Positions 17,658-25,755 of a stretch of DNA of 64,000 nucleotides are shown piece by piece (position 1 is the first letter of the stretch; every line of letters begins with the position of its first letter). The translations under genes and the position numbers were made by a program. A model generated the notes under the pieces. The model did not search any database and was not told the origin of the DNA. It saw only the letters and a program-made list of their open reading frames with translations. The stretch is from Lacrimispora celerecrescens (lineage in GTDB: Bacteria > Bacillota > Clostridia > Lachnospirales > Lachnospiraceae), in assembly GCF_000732605.1 (NCBI RefSeq), contig NZ_JPME01000018.1, positions 248,001 to 312,000 on the forward strand, written 5' to 3'.

Positions 17658-19733
17658 TTAAAGACCTGCTAAAGGAATATTTAATTCTTCTGTGCCCTTT
17701 AATACAAATCTGCCGTCATCAATAATTAAAACTCGATCTCCGGAAGCTGTGACAGCCTCGATTTTATCCAGTTCCGCATAAGGTATGGTAATATCCGTAT
17801 GGCAGCTGAAATAGGCCTTTGATACGTCTTCTTTCCTAAGAATGGAAACCTCATTATCCCTGGCAATGATTTCCTTGCCATTTGGGTTGTAAACAGGGCT
17901 GTCCTCCGCCCAGCTATAACAAGTGTCACCCACTGCAAAATGGGGTCCCATTTTTTCCACAATGAGGATAGGCAGTTTATCGAGAATTCCAAACTTACGT
18001 GCCATGGCATAAGCCGTGGTATTGGTACCTATGGCAAATTCTCCCATGGGAAGGGTATCTTGATTCTTTAAAATAACTTGCTTTATGAGGGCCTTTCCTT
18101 CCTCTTGATCCTCAAAATTGCTGCAGGAATAATCCTTGATCATACCATTTTCAAAGGTCATAACGAGGTCTTTAAACTGGAAATCCGTAATATATACCGT
18201 ACTGACTGCTAACGTTCCTTCCGTTCCAGTAAGTCTTGGGGACGTAAACACCTCTCCAAGAGGAATGTTCACATCAGCCACACAGTTTTCAAACTTTGTT
18301 TCCTTATTTCTGTCTTTCAACGGGTGAAGGGCCACTTTCAGATGAGTCTTGTTATTTCCTTTTCCCGTAACCTCCACATAATCAGCCTCATCCAAAACAT
18401 CGATAATCGCCTGCTGGATTCCCTTATATTTCTCATAATCAAGGGTGTTGATGGCAATGGTTTCTTCAAAGATCTTCTCAAAGTCATCCCCTATCTCCGG
18501 TACCGGGAAAGCAATAATCGTGAAGCTGGTCTCATCTCCTGGCACGTATTGATTGAGAATTCTTGAGGTTTCATTCGACATCTCTGTTGAAAGCTTTTCC
18601 TGTTTGGCATCTAAGCGGTTGACTTCCGGCTTATTTATCGGCTCAAAGCCTTCTTTTCCAAAGGTTTCCATCAACGCCGGGCCGGCAAAGGCTGCTGCCT
18701 GTTCTTTGTAGGTTTCATAAGCCACCTTCAAAACAGCCGCTTTCCGGTCTTTAAATGCTTTATTCAGATAGAGAGCATCATCGTACCGATGATCGTAAAC
18801 ATACTGCCTGTTAGGAGATGTGCTATAGTAACCATTCTTCCGGCCGGCATTGGTATTGACTGTCCAGATTGCCGCACGGCAAAGAATCACTTGAAGGCCA
18901 AGTTTCTCAAAATTCTCCATGGCATATTTCACCATGCGCTCAAAACCCAGCTCATAGCGGATCTGCACTGATCCTTTTTTCTTTAAATCCCTTCCCATTA
19001 CTTCAAAGCCCTTGCGGTACCCTTCTGTGTAGGTATCCGCCATAAGGCGTACGGTTTCCTCTGGCAGGGAATTTAAGAACTCCGCAGTTTTTAATTCCGA
19101 ATCGGAAATATATTCACCAAAGTAATACAAATACCGAAGATCTCTCAAATCATTGTCCCGGATGATATCCGCTGCAAAGGAAAGCGTCGGATCAAGCCCT
19201 TCCCTGACCCGGAAAGTAACCGTATGATCCGTATAATCGCTGACAAACCAGTAGATCACTTCTTTTATTCTGGAAACCTCAAGGATTTCCTCCTCAAACA
19301 TGTTGTAAATTTCAATAAGCGTTTCATTTAATATAGTAAGATCCGTAAGCCTCCACTCATGGACAAAAACAATGTCGCCCCGGATTTCCTTATACAGATA
19401 CGAAAGAAGCTGGCCATAACCCTCTCCCAGCCTTGATACTGCATACGCCGGATTCGCATAGCTCTCCTCATAATGATCGGGTAAAATATCCTGGTAAAGC
19501 TTCTGGTTCCATTCTCTTAAAACCTCTACCGAAGCTGCTTTTTGGTCACCGGATTCAATAAACCGGAGATACTCCCCCATCATGGAGATAAAAGATGCTG
19601 TTCTGGCAAAATAATCACGATACGGTTCCTGCACGGTATGTTCCGATGCCATCTGGCCGATCCGTTCCATAGACAGCTCAAAGCGCTCCTTAATAATCTC
19701 ATTTTCCTGCTGAAACATCATTTGATAATCCAT
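17658..19733 (-). CDS. M29-family aminopeptidase with long N-terminal extension
   Basis: A 691-residue cytosolic protein. The last ~350 residues look like an M29 (AmpS/PepS-type) metallo-aminopeptidase: the region FAIGTNTTAYAM, ILIVEKMGPHFAVGD and the acidic segment ahead of them carry family features. M29 enzymes are usually about 410 residues, so about 280 residues at the N-terminus are extra and I do not recognise that domain. I chose ATG 19733, preceded by AAAGGGG, over an upstream frame to 19775. It lies five bases after the small membrane-protein gene upstream, so the two are probably co-transcribed. Confidence 0.75.
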   Translation of the reverse strand: MDYQMMFQQENEIIKERFELSMERIGQMASEHTVQEPYRDYFARTASFISMMGEYLRFIESGDQKAASVEVLREWNQKLYQDILPDHYEESYANPAYAVSRLGEGYGQLLSYLYKEIRGDIVFVHEWRLTDLTILNETLIEIYNMFEEEILEVSRIKEVIYWFVSDYTDHTVTFRVREGLDPTLSFAADIIRDNDLRDLRYLYYFGEYISDSELKTAEFLNSLPEETVRLMADTYTEGYRKGFEVMGRDLKKKGSVQIRYELGFERMVKYAMENFEKLGLQVILCRAAIWTVNTNAGRKNGYYSTSPNRQYVYDHRYDDALYLNKAFKDRKAAVLKVAYETYKEQAAAFAGPALMETFGKEGFEPINKPEVNRLDAKQEKLSTEMSNETSRILNQYVPGDETSFTIIAFPVPEIGDDFEKIFEETIAINTLDYEKYKGIQQAIIDVLDEADYVEVTGKGNNKTHLKVALHPLKDRNKETKFENCVADVNIPLGEVFTSPRLTGTEGTLAVSTVYITDFQFKDLVMTFENGMIKDYSCSNFEDQEEGKALIKQVILKNQDTLPMGEFAIGTNTTAYAMARKFGILDKLPILIVEKMGPHFAVGDTCYSWAEDSPVYNPNGKEIIARDNEVSILRKEDVSKAYFSCHTDITIPYAELDKIEAVTASGDRVLIIDDGRFVLKGTEELNIPLAGL

Positions 19734-19738
19734 AATCC

Positions 19739-20059
19739 TTACCCCTTTATTCCTATAATGATAAGAACTGCCCAAAGAATGATAAGGCTCAAGCTGATCC
19801 CCATTCCTATTTTAGACAGTATGTATTTCTTTTCCTTTTCAAAGAAAGAAAAAACACCATAAACCATTGAAACAATTGAAATCAGCATACTACAGAAACA
19901 GACAGCTGCTACATTAAGCTGTGCCTGTCCTTCAGCCATTACAGAGCTGATGATTCCAATCATTCCAAGTGCAAGTGCCCCAACCGCAAGTCCCAGGCAT
20001 AGAAAGCTTCTCTTTGCAAAGGATTTCCTAATATAGGACACTTTTTTCTGCTTTTGCAC
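19739..20059 (-). CDS. Small membrane protein, DUF6142-like
   Basis: A 106-residue protein with three hydrophobic helices (about 18-40, 50-72 and 85-104). It begins at GTG 20059, with AAGGAGG upstream, and its first 32 bases overlap the end of the VanZ-like gene. The pattern resembles DUF6142 of Lachnospiraceae, an assignment from memory and not certain. Function unknown. Confidence 0.65.
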   Translation of the reverse strand: MQKQKKVSYIRKSFAKRSFLCLGLAVGALALGMIGIISSVMAEGQAQLNVAAVCFCSMLISIVSMVYGVFSFFEKEKKYILSKIGMGISLSLIILWAVLIIIGIKG

Positions 20060-20525
20060 GCCTTTTCCTCCTTATTCTTACTCTTGTGTACTGAACGATT
20101 TTGTACAAAATGTATCCCAGGATGCCTCCCAACGTATTCAGTATCATGTCATCCACATCAAAACATCCCACCTTGAAAATAAGCTGAATGGTTTCAATGC
20201 ATAAGCTGAACAGAAAGCTTAGCAACATTGTATTAAACCAGCAGCGACTCCTGCGGCTTATGATCGGAAGAAAGAATCCGCAAGGCATAAAGCCCACAAT
20301 GTTTCCCACAATGTTCAGCATAAAGGACTTCAGTCCGACCACATGGCGGTAAATAATAAAGCGCCGTATTTCCTTAAACGGGGTTAAGTTGTATGCATAT
20401 TCCTGCTGAGCATGATTCCCCCTGCCAAAATAATCGGAAAAAAATAAAAAGTATGCCAAAAAGATCAGGTAAAATATAAAAATTACCCAACCCATTTTCT
20501 GCCGTTTTGTCGCATTTCTAATCAT
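20028..20525 (-). CDS. VanZ-like membrane protein
   Basis: A 165-residue protein with four or five hydrophobic helices. Motifs typical of VanZ are NLTPFKEI, NIVGNIVGFMPCGFFLP, and SLCIETIQLIF followed by DVDDMILNTLGGILGY. VanZ gives low-level teicoplanin resistance in enterococci; most homologues have no tested role. I start at ATG 20525 (GGAG seven bases upstream); an upstream in-frame stretch to 20603 only reads through two hairpins. It overlaps the next gene by 32 bases. Confidence 0.85.
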   Translation of the reverse strand: MIRNATKRQKMGWVIFIFYLIFLAYFLFFSDYFGRGNHAQQEYAYNLTPFKEIRRFIIYRHVVGLKSFMLNIVGNIVGFMPCGFFLPIISRRSRCWFNTMLLSFLFSLCIETIQLIFKVGCFDVDDMILNTLGGILGYILYKIVQYTRVRIRRKRRAKAEKSVLY

Positions 20526-20542
20526 AACAGCTCCATCTATAT

Positions 20543-20614
20543 GCGGCGCTAAGGAAAACAAGTTTTCCTTAGCTGCCGCGGTATTCGCCCAATGAATATG
20601 CAAGCATATTCATT
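20543..20614 (-). repeat. Two perfect hairpins in the VanZ leader
   Basis: Hairpin A (20543-20579): CTAAGGAAAAC pairs with GTTTTCCTTAG around AA, extended by GCGGC/GCCGC. Hairpin B (20591-20614): AATGAATATGC pairs with GCATATTCATT around AA. Both lie between the upstream region and the VanZ ribosome site. Neither has a T-run, so they may be repeat elements or a regulatory leader. Confidence 0.6.
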
Positions 20615-20644
20615 CAGCTCATTACTCGCGCAAAAAAGAGAGAG

Positions 20645-20687
20645 GCTGCTTAAAGCCACACCTTTCCACCAGCATCCTCTCCTATAA
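20645..20687 (-). terminator. Weak hairpin after the 49-aa protein gene
   Basis: GAGAGGCTGC... pairs with ...GCATCCTCTC (one mismatch) with a long loop, just past the stop at 20694. Only a modest terminator candidate. Confidence 0.4.
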
Positions 20688-20693
20688 TAACAG

Positions 20694-20843
20694 TTAAAAT
20701 GTAATTTCAGATTTTCTTTTCAGTAAGAACGCTCCGTTTATAATTGAAATGGTCCCGGCGGCAATCCCGATAACTGTCACTACAATTCCAACTCCAATGC
20801 TCAAAGCTCCAATATTTCTCATCGTTTTATATACTCTTTCCAT
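20694..20843 (-). CDS. Small one-helix membrane protein (49 aa)
   Basis: ATG 20843 follows AAGGAG with a 7-base gap. The product has one strong hydrophobic helix (about 9-40, GALSIGVGIVVTVIGIAAG) and a basic tail, KRKSE. The open frame reaches further upstream to 20978, but that part is translated tandem repeat DNA. Family unknown. It follows pyrE at a distance and is preceded by the repeat array. Confidence 0.6.
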   Translation of the reverse strand: MERVYKTMRNIGALSIGVGIVVTVIGIAAGTISIINGAFLLKRKSEITF

Positions 20844-20854
20844 ACAAAGTCTCC

Positions 20855-20997
20855 TTTCCTCTCTCCTGCCCATGCTTTTTGGGCATAAAGGTATACCCGT
20901 AGGGTGTTTCCTCTTTTCCTGCCCATGTTTTTTGGGCATAAAGGTATACCCGTAGGGTGTTTCCTCTCTCCTGCCCACGCTTTTTGGGCATAAACAC
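20855..20997 (-). repeat. Tandem repeat, 52/53-bp period, 2.6 copies
   Basis: Copies begin at 20855, 20907 and 20960; the third is cut short. Each contains GCCCATGCTTTTTGGGC, a small hairpin, then ATAAAGGTATACCCGTAGGG. Read on the minus strand the unit runs GGGTATACCTTTATGCC, then a GGGCAGGA purine-rich stretch ending GAGGAAA. A related array lies at 42465-42580, also just before a gene start. Confidence 0.85.
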
Positions 20998-21011
20998 CTC
21001 CCTTAAAGGGA

Positions 21012-21689
21012 TTATTTTATGCCATAGACTTCGTAGTAAGCGTCAATGGCTTCTTTTATACCATCATCAATAATAACTTTTCCATTATACTCTCGGTTAT
21101 GCAGATATTCAATGACTTCTGCCATGGAAACGATTGCGGCTGCTTTAAATCCGTACTTTTCCTGGATCTCATCCAAAGCTCCCTTTTCCCCTTTTCCCTT
21201 TTCCATACGGTTTAAGGAAACCATAAGGCCTAATATCTCTACATTTCCCTGGGCCTTGATAATGGGGAAAGTCTCCTCAATGGATTTTCCGGAAGTAGTC
21301 ACATCCTCAATGATTACCACCCGGTCTCCATCCTTTATGGGGCTTCCCAGGAGGATCCCTGCATCACCGCCATGGTCCTTCTCCTCTTTTCTGTTTGAGC
21401 AGTACTTAATTTCCTTTCCATACAGCTCATGAAAAGCGATGGCAGTGGTAACGCTTAAGGGAATTCCCTTATAAGCCGGTCCAAACAGAACATCAAAATC
21501 ATCCCCAAAATTATCGTGAATGGCCTTTGCATAGTATTCACCCAGTTTTTTAAGCTGTGCTCCTGTCACGTAGGATCCTGCATTCATAAAAAACGGGGAT
21601 TTTCTTCCGCTTTTCAATGTGAAGTCTCCAAATTTAAGGACATTGCTGTCTACCATGAATTCAATAAATTCCTGCTTATACTGTTCCAT
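21012..21689 (-). CDS. pyrE: Orotate phosphoribosyltransferase
   Basis: PyrE makes OMP from orotate and PRPP. The 225-residue protein has the PRPP-binding motif VVIIEDVTTSGKSIEE and the FGPAYKGIPLS segment. ATG 21689 follows AAGGAG. In many relatives pyrE lies beside pyrF-pyrK-pyrD; here it is about 3.1 kb away, separated by an AT-rich region with gene remnants. Confidence 0.97.
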   Translation of the reverse strand: MEQYKQEFIEFMVDSNVLKFGDFTLKSGRKSPFFMNAGSYVTGAQLKKLGEYYAKAIHDNFGDDFDVLFGPAYKGIPLSVTTAIAFHELYGKEIKYCSNRKEEKDHGGDAGILLGSPIKDGDRVVIIEDVTTSGKSIEETFPIIKAQGNVEILGLMVSLNRMEKGKGEKGALDEIQEKYGFKAAAIVSMAEVIEYLHNREYNGKVIIDDGIKEAIDAYYEVYGIK

Positions 21690-21742
21690 AATGCCATTTT
21701 CTCCTTATTCTATGCGCTTTACAGCGTTTTTCTATGTAGTGA

Positions 21743-21979
21743 TTAAGGCGTTTTGTGCCATTTTTGTACCATTTTAAAAATCATGTCTCTTTCTGTTCCA
21801 TTTTCTTTGGCTTCTTGCATAGTGATAAGATTAAGTTTAGTCAATTTTCTCCAACCCAATTCATCTTTTATACGCTTAAAATGTGTCGCATAGGTTTCCT
21901 TGGTTGGATTTCTGCAGTTCTTTTTGCACGTACTTAACCAAACATCGTACCACTGCCTAGTTCTTTCCCATTGAGCGAC
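21743..21979 (-). pseudogene. Tyrosine recombinase (integrase) remnant
   Basis: A 79-codon open stretch with no start codon. It reads ...WYDVWLSTCKKNCRNPTKETY, THFKRIKDELGWRKL, then LNLITMQEA, the SAM-like arm-binding domain of Tn- and phage-type integrases. After that the frame jumps to a short basic tail (MVQKWHKTP) and stops, so the catalytic domain with its R-H-R-Y residues is missing. It ends about 55 bases before pyrE and marks a decayed insertion. Confidence 0.75.
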
Positions 21980-22210
21980 CTACCCATCACTTACTCCTTC
22001 CTATGCAAAAATCGGAGGGAAAGAATCTAAATTAGAACATTCACCCTTGATTTTAGCATAATCACCATATATTTTCAATTACATAATTTGATTTAACAAC
22101 CATGAATCTAATCTGCCCTTATTTTTTCATAATTAAATTCTTAGCTGCGTCTATCGCTTTCTGCAATACTAACTACCTCTTTTTAACTACTTCTCTTAAA
22201 TTATTCAATG

Positions 22211-22246
22211 CTAAAAGGAAGCGAAGGCATAGCCCTTCACTTCCTT
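22211..22246 (-). terminator. Terminator of the 22261-22830 gene
   Basis: GGAAGCGAAGG (22217-22227) pairs with CCTTCACTTCC (22234-22244). On the minus strand it is followed by TTTTAGC. Confidence 0.8.
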
Positions 22247-22260
22247 CCATGTTCGTCTTT

Positions 22261-22830
22261 TCATACAATACACGTTTCATAAACGTTTTCTTCCCACCAG
22301 CCAAAAGCTATCCTACCCGAGGCAGATGAGGTGGGAGCTTCTGGCGTAGACAGGAATATTAATAAAGAACCTCCGGGCGGGAATATTAATTTACCATTTT
22401 CAGTCTCAACTAAGGTTGTTTCTGGTTGAGCTCTGCGTACAAACGCTTTAACGCCTCCTGATGGATCCCCTATAACATTTGAGGCATACTGCAGTCTTAT
22501 TTTGGGTTTTGATAAAGGAACGATGGTAGTATTAGTAGGCGTTACCAAATCCGAATCTGTTGGTATCCCCGGTGGAGTTGCATTAAACCAAAACTGGGCG
22601 CGATAAGGTGCTTCCGAAATATCTGTAACAGTCCAGACATTTACATATAAGTTAACCCGAGAGCAGCTCGGATTATATAACCTGGCCCATGCGCTCGTAT
22701 TATTACCAAAAGATAAGTTATCTGCATAGCCAATAAAATATACTCCTTGCATGGATTTGTAAAGTTCTATTGGAACATCTACCCTTTTAGGTAATATGCA
22801 CGTATCATGGCTGCATATATAGTTATCCAT
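22261..22830 (-). CDS. Uncharacterised 189-aa protein, possibly DUF6143
   Basis: A 189-residue protein with no signal peptide or membrane helix. The start CSHDTC is followed by a beta-rich body with ARLYNPSCSRVNLYVNVWTV and GGSLLIFLSTPEAP. The style (short N-terminal Cys, then a beta-sandwich-like core) resembles DUF6143 of spore-forming clostridia, an assignment from memory. ATG 22830 follows AAAGGTG. It has its own terminator and lies inside the AT-rich insert between pyrE and pyrD, divergent from a DUF4489 gene. Function unknown; a spore-surface role is only a guess. Confidence 0.55.
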   Translation of the reverse strand: MDNYICSHDTCILPKRVDVPIELYKSMQGVYFIGYADNLSFGNNTSAWARLYNPSCSRVNLYVNVWTVTDISEAPYRAQFWFNATPPGIPTDSDLVTPTNTTIVPLSKPKIRLQYASNVIGDPSGGVKAFVRRAQPETTLVETENGKLIFPPGGSLLIFLSTPEAPTSSASGRIAFGWWEENVYETCIV

Positions 22831-23381
22831 ATTACCACATCACCTTTCTGAATGATTGACCGTTTAACAGGCTAGTACTGAATCAGCCAATATATACTAT
22901 GCTGCAGCAATTAGATCGTTTCATGCAATGAAAATTTGTTCATTTAAATATTACTAATAAGTATGATTGAAACGATGAATTAAAACAACTCTTTGGCCGG
23001 AGCTTTAGACTTCGGCCAATTCTAATATAACAGCTTGTTCACGCCATTTATTTAAATGCATATATTATTATTATTACAGAATAGATTACTGTAAACCCAG
23101 ATTTTGCTCCATTACATCTAACCTCCATTGTTCCTTATATGAAGTACTGTAGTACTTCTCGATAAAAAGTGTATAATCTCATGAATTGGAAATTCATTAA
23201 ATTGGCAAGTATCCGGTATTAAGCTCGCCTTTATTTAGATTGCAATTTATAAGAAATTTTTCCCATCTCGTAGAAATCATTTATCTCATATTATATATTA
23301 GCTAAGGAAATAAATAGCTTGTTCCATTCACACGTTCTTTATAAGTACATAGAAAACTATTATTGTGAAGGAGTAAATAAT
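22831..23381. other. AT-rich divergent intergenic region with inverted repeats
   Basis: 551 bases between two divergent genes. It holds two inverted repeats: ATCGTTTCA (22915-22923) with TGAAACGAT (22968-22976), and TTGGCCG (22993-22999) with CGGCCAA (23013-23019), the latter a compact hairpin. No promoter is convincing; CATATTATA at 23287 could pass for a SigK -10, but it lacks a clear -35. No reading frame is supported. Confidence 0.4.
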
Positions 23382-24386
23382 ATGAACTTATCAAAAATTA
23401 ATTCGAAGAATGATTTTAAAAATAGTAATAATAACAGTGACTCATGCGGCCAAATACTAAAATGCGGAGAAGTTAGTCAGGCATTATTCTTTAATGGAGA
23501 AAGTATAGGAACTACTGTGTCTGCCACTACTATTGCCATAGATACCTCTAGATTTTGTAACCCATGTGTAATATTCGAATTCACATCCAATATAATTGGA
23601 ACTCTTTTTCAAGGAACTCTAAATTTTCAATTATATCGATCATGTAATAATCAACTACCAATTCCTATAGGTCCACCATTCTATTTTACGCAATCGATAC
23701 CAGCTATTTTCGCTAATATATTTTCATTTTTTATTTGTGATTGTAATTCATGTTCAAATGAATGCTGCACCTATAGTATTGTAGTTACAGCCTCTACTCC
23801 TATAATTGGCAATGTTGGTATTTTTGCAGCAAGGCTAGCTGCAATTATTGTAGATAAATCAAACCATGATGATGACTATCACTCATGTAATAAATCTTGC
23901 TGTAAAGATAACAAGACTTTTTTAAAATGCGGAACATCAGGTAGTGTAATATCCATAACACCAAGTACTTTGGCTGGCACTACTTTTACCGTTAGTACTC
24001 TCACTTTAAATAATCCCTGCCTAAGTAATCCACTCGTAAAGCTTGAATTTACATGCAATTTAGCTTATTCAAGCCCTACCACTATTGATAGCACAGTTGT
24101 AAACTTTCGCGTTGTTAAACTATGCAACAATCAAAGTAACGCAATACCAGTTGGGCCACAGTTGGCATTTTCAGTTCCATTTACAACACTAATAATTCCA
24201 CCTGTGGCACCTGGGTTTTCTGGTACTTCAACATTTTCATTCTTTGTTTGTGATTGTGACATTTGCCCTCATGAATGCTGCACCTATTCAGTAGAAGCAA
24301 CCACAGCTACAACTGACGCTTCTGTTACGATCAGCAACACAAGACTTTCTGCAATCGCTGTAGATAATAATTGCAATTGTTGTTAA
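23382..24386 (+). CDS. Protein with two DUF4489 domains
   Basis: A 334-residue Cys-rich protein. Two similar domains, about 26-160 and 183-330, each begin KCG and end in a C-D-C...ECCTYS motif (CDCNSCSNECCTYSIV and CDCDICPHECCTYSVE) before a threonine-rich strand and LAAI/LSAI. This is the DUF4489 pattern of clostridia; most proteins of this kind appear to have one domain. ATG 23382 follows AAGGAG; the frame is open to 23319 but without a ribosome site. It ends in a CNCNCC-like tail. No signal peptide. A structural or spore-associated role is plausible but not shown. It is AT-rich compared with the pyr genes around it. Confidence 0.8.
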   Translation: MNLSKINSKNDFKNSNNNSDSCGQILKCGEVSQALFFNGESIGTTVSATTIAIDTSRFCNPCVIFEFTSNIIGTLFQGTLNFQLYRSCNNQLPIPIGPPFYFTQSIPAIFANIFSFFICDCNSCSNECCTYSIVVTASTPIIGNVGIFAARLAAIIVDKSNHDDDYHSCNKSCCKDNKTFLKCGTSGSVISITPSTLAGTTFTVSTLTLNNPCLSNPLVKLEFTCNLAYSSPTTIDSTVVNFRVVKLCNNQSNAIPVGPQLAFSVPFTTLIIPPVAPGFSGTSTFSFFVCDCDICPHECCTYSVEATTATTDASVTISNTRLSAIAVDNNCNCC

Positions 24387-24398
24387 TACAAAATTAGT

Positions 24399-24425
24399 AA
24401 AAGGCTCATTAGAGCCTTTTATTGA
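24399..24425 (+). terminator. Terminator after the DUF4489 gene
   Basis: AAAGGCTC pairs with GAGCCTTT around ATTA, followed by TATTGAG. It sits 13 bases past the stop. Confidence 0.75.
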
Positions 24426-24537
24426 GTTATGCAAGGATATTTGAGGTAATAAAATCTAGGATTCTCCTTCTTCCTTCGTAGAATATTTTAAAACTGATTT
24501 ATTGAATAATGTAGTGTCCTGTCGTATGTTCACGGCA

Positions 24538-24697
24538 AATTACCCTCTACTTATTGATCATATCCTACGTGAAGCCAAATTGTACCATAGCCATTTAGTC
24601 GCACTGGAAAACAGGCAGTATCATTTTACCTTTGCTGGCAGATCATGTGCTGCGTGAATCGAACCACTATATCCGGTTACTTCGACAATTGCCTTAA
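24538..24697 (+). pseudogene. DUF2935 gene remnant
   Basis: Frame 1 from 24538 reads NYPLLIDHILREAKLYHSHL...ENRQ; a second frame from 24626 reads LPLLADHVLRESNHYIRLLRQLP and stops at TAA 24695. The PLL-DH-REA motif occurs once in each half of the two-fold DUF2935 (ferritin-like helical bundle) proteins. Here the two halves are joined with about 90 residues missing and a frameshift. No start codon with a ribosome site is present, so this is a decayed gene. Confidence 0.65.
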
Positions 24698-24783
24698 CGC
24701 AATTTTCATTATGTATTTAAACTATTGTTCTCCATTTTGGATCTTCTGTGCTATTTTTGTGGTTCGCAGATGTGGCATAACAA

Positions 24784-24821
24784 AAAACTACAAACTATCG
24801 TCACTGATAGTTTGTAGTTTT
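24784..24821. terminator. Bidirectional terminator after pyrD
   Basis: A perfect 16-bp stem, AAAACTACAAACTATC with GATAGTTTGTAGTTTT, loop GTCACT, A- and T-tracts on either side. It ends the pyrF-K-D transcript. Confidence 0.9.
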
Positions 24822-24852
24822 CTTTATATAATCTGTGCCGTTGGCTGCTAAT

Positions 24853-25755
24853 TTATCGTACAGCCCCTATCAGTTCCCTGATATCTTCTACGTTATATTT
24901 CTTCATATAACCCTCTATGCCCCTGACTATCTCTTCCGCTGCATAAGGATTCCGGAAATTGGCCGTTCCTACGGAAACAGCCGTTGCTCCGGCAAGAATG
25001 AATTCTATGGCATCCTCGGCATTCATGATCCCGCCCATGCCGATAATGGGAAGCTTCACCGCATTGGCCGCCTGATAAACCATGCGTACTGCAATGGGCT
25101 TAATGGCCGGACCGGATAAACCACCTGTTTTATTGGCGACTGCAAAAGTACGGCGGTTAATATCTATCTTCATACCGGTCAAGGTGTTAATAAGGGACAG
25201 CACATCTGCGCCTCCGGCCTCTGCTGCCTTTGCCATTACCCCAATGTCCGTTACGTTGGGGCTTAGCTTCATGATAACCGGCTGCTTTGCATATTTTTTA
25301 ACTTCCCTAGTTATGGCCTCAACTGCTTTGGGATCTTGTCCAAAAGCGATTCCGCCCTCTTTCACATTCGGACAGGAAATATTGATCTCCAGCATATCAA
25401 CCGGCTCATCTGCCAGCCGTTCCACAACTTCGATGTAATCCTCTGTGGTCCTACCGCAAACATTGACAATGATCTTCGTATCGTACTTCTTTAAAAATGG
25501 AATGTCTCTTTTAATAAAAACTTCCATTCCCGGATTCTGAAGACCGATGGCATTGATCATACCTCCGTAGGTTTCCGCGATTCTGGGTGTCGGGTTACCG
25601 GGCCACGGTACATTTGCCACGCCCTTTGTAACCACTGCACCCAAATGATTCAAATTAATCATCTCGCTGTATTCCTCACCGGAACCAAAGGTGCCGGAAG
25701 CAGTCATAACCGGATTATTAAGCTCCACCCCGGCCAGATTCACTTTCGTATTCAT
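24853..25755 (-). CDS. pyrD: Dihydroorotate dehydrogenase B, catalytic subunit
   Basis: PyrD (class 1B) oxidises dihydroorotate to orotate with FMN, passing electrons to NAD through PyrK. The 300-residue protein starts NTKVNLAGVELNNPVMTASG and has the active-site NISCPNVKEGG loop. Its ATG directly follows the pyrK stop, so the two subunits are made together. Class 1B enzymes are usual in anaerobic Firmicutes. Confidence 0.97.
   Translation of the reverse strand: MNTKVNLAGVELNNPVMTASGTFGSGEEYSEMINLNHLGAVVTKGVANVPWPGNPTPRIAETYGGMINAIGLQNPGMEVFIKRDIPFLKKYDTKIIVNVCGRTTEDYIEVVERLADEPVDMLEINISCPNVKEGGIAFGQDPKAVEAITREVKKYAKQPVIMKLSPNVTDIGVMAKAAEAGGADVLSLINTLTGMKIDINRRTFAVANKTGGLSGPAIKPIAVRMVYQAANAVKLPIIGMGGIMNAEDAIEFILAGATAVSVGTANFRNPYAAEEIVRGIEGYMKKYNVEDIRELIGAVR

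Noticed and set aside
20844-20978. Upstream extension of the 49-aa protein gene
   Set aside because: Encodes only translated tandem repeat; the ribosome site lies at the shorter start.
23281-23300. Possible SigK promoter before the DUF4489 gene
   Set aside because: CATATTATA fits the -10 loosely, but no -35 is present and the region is AT-rich.
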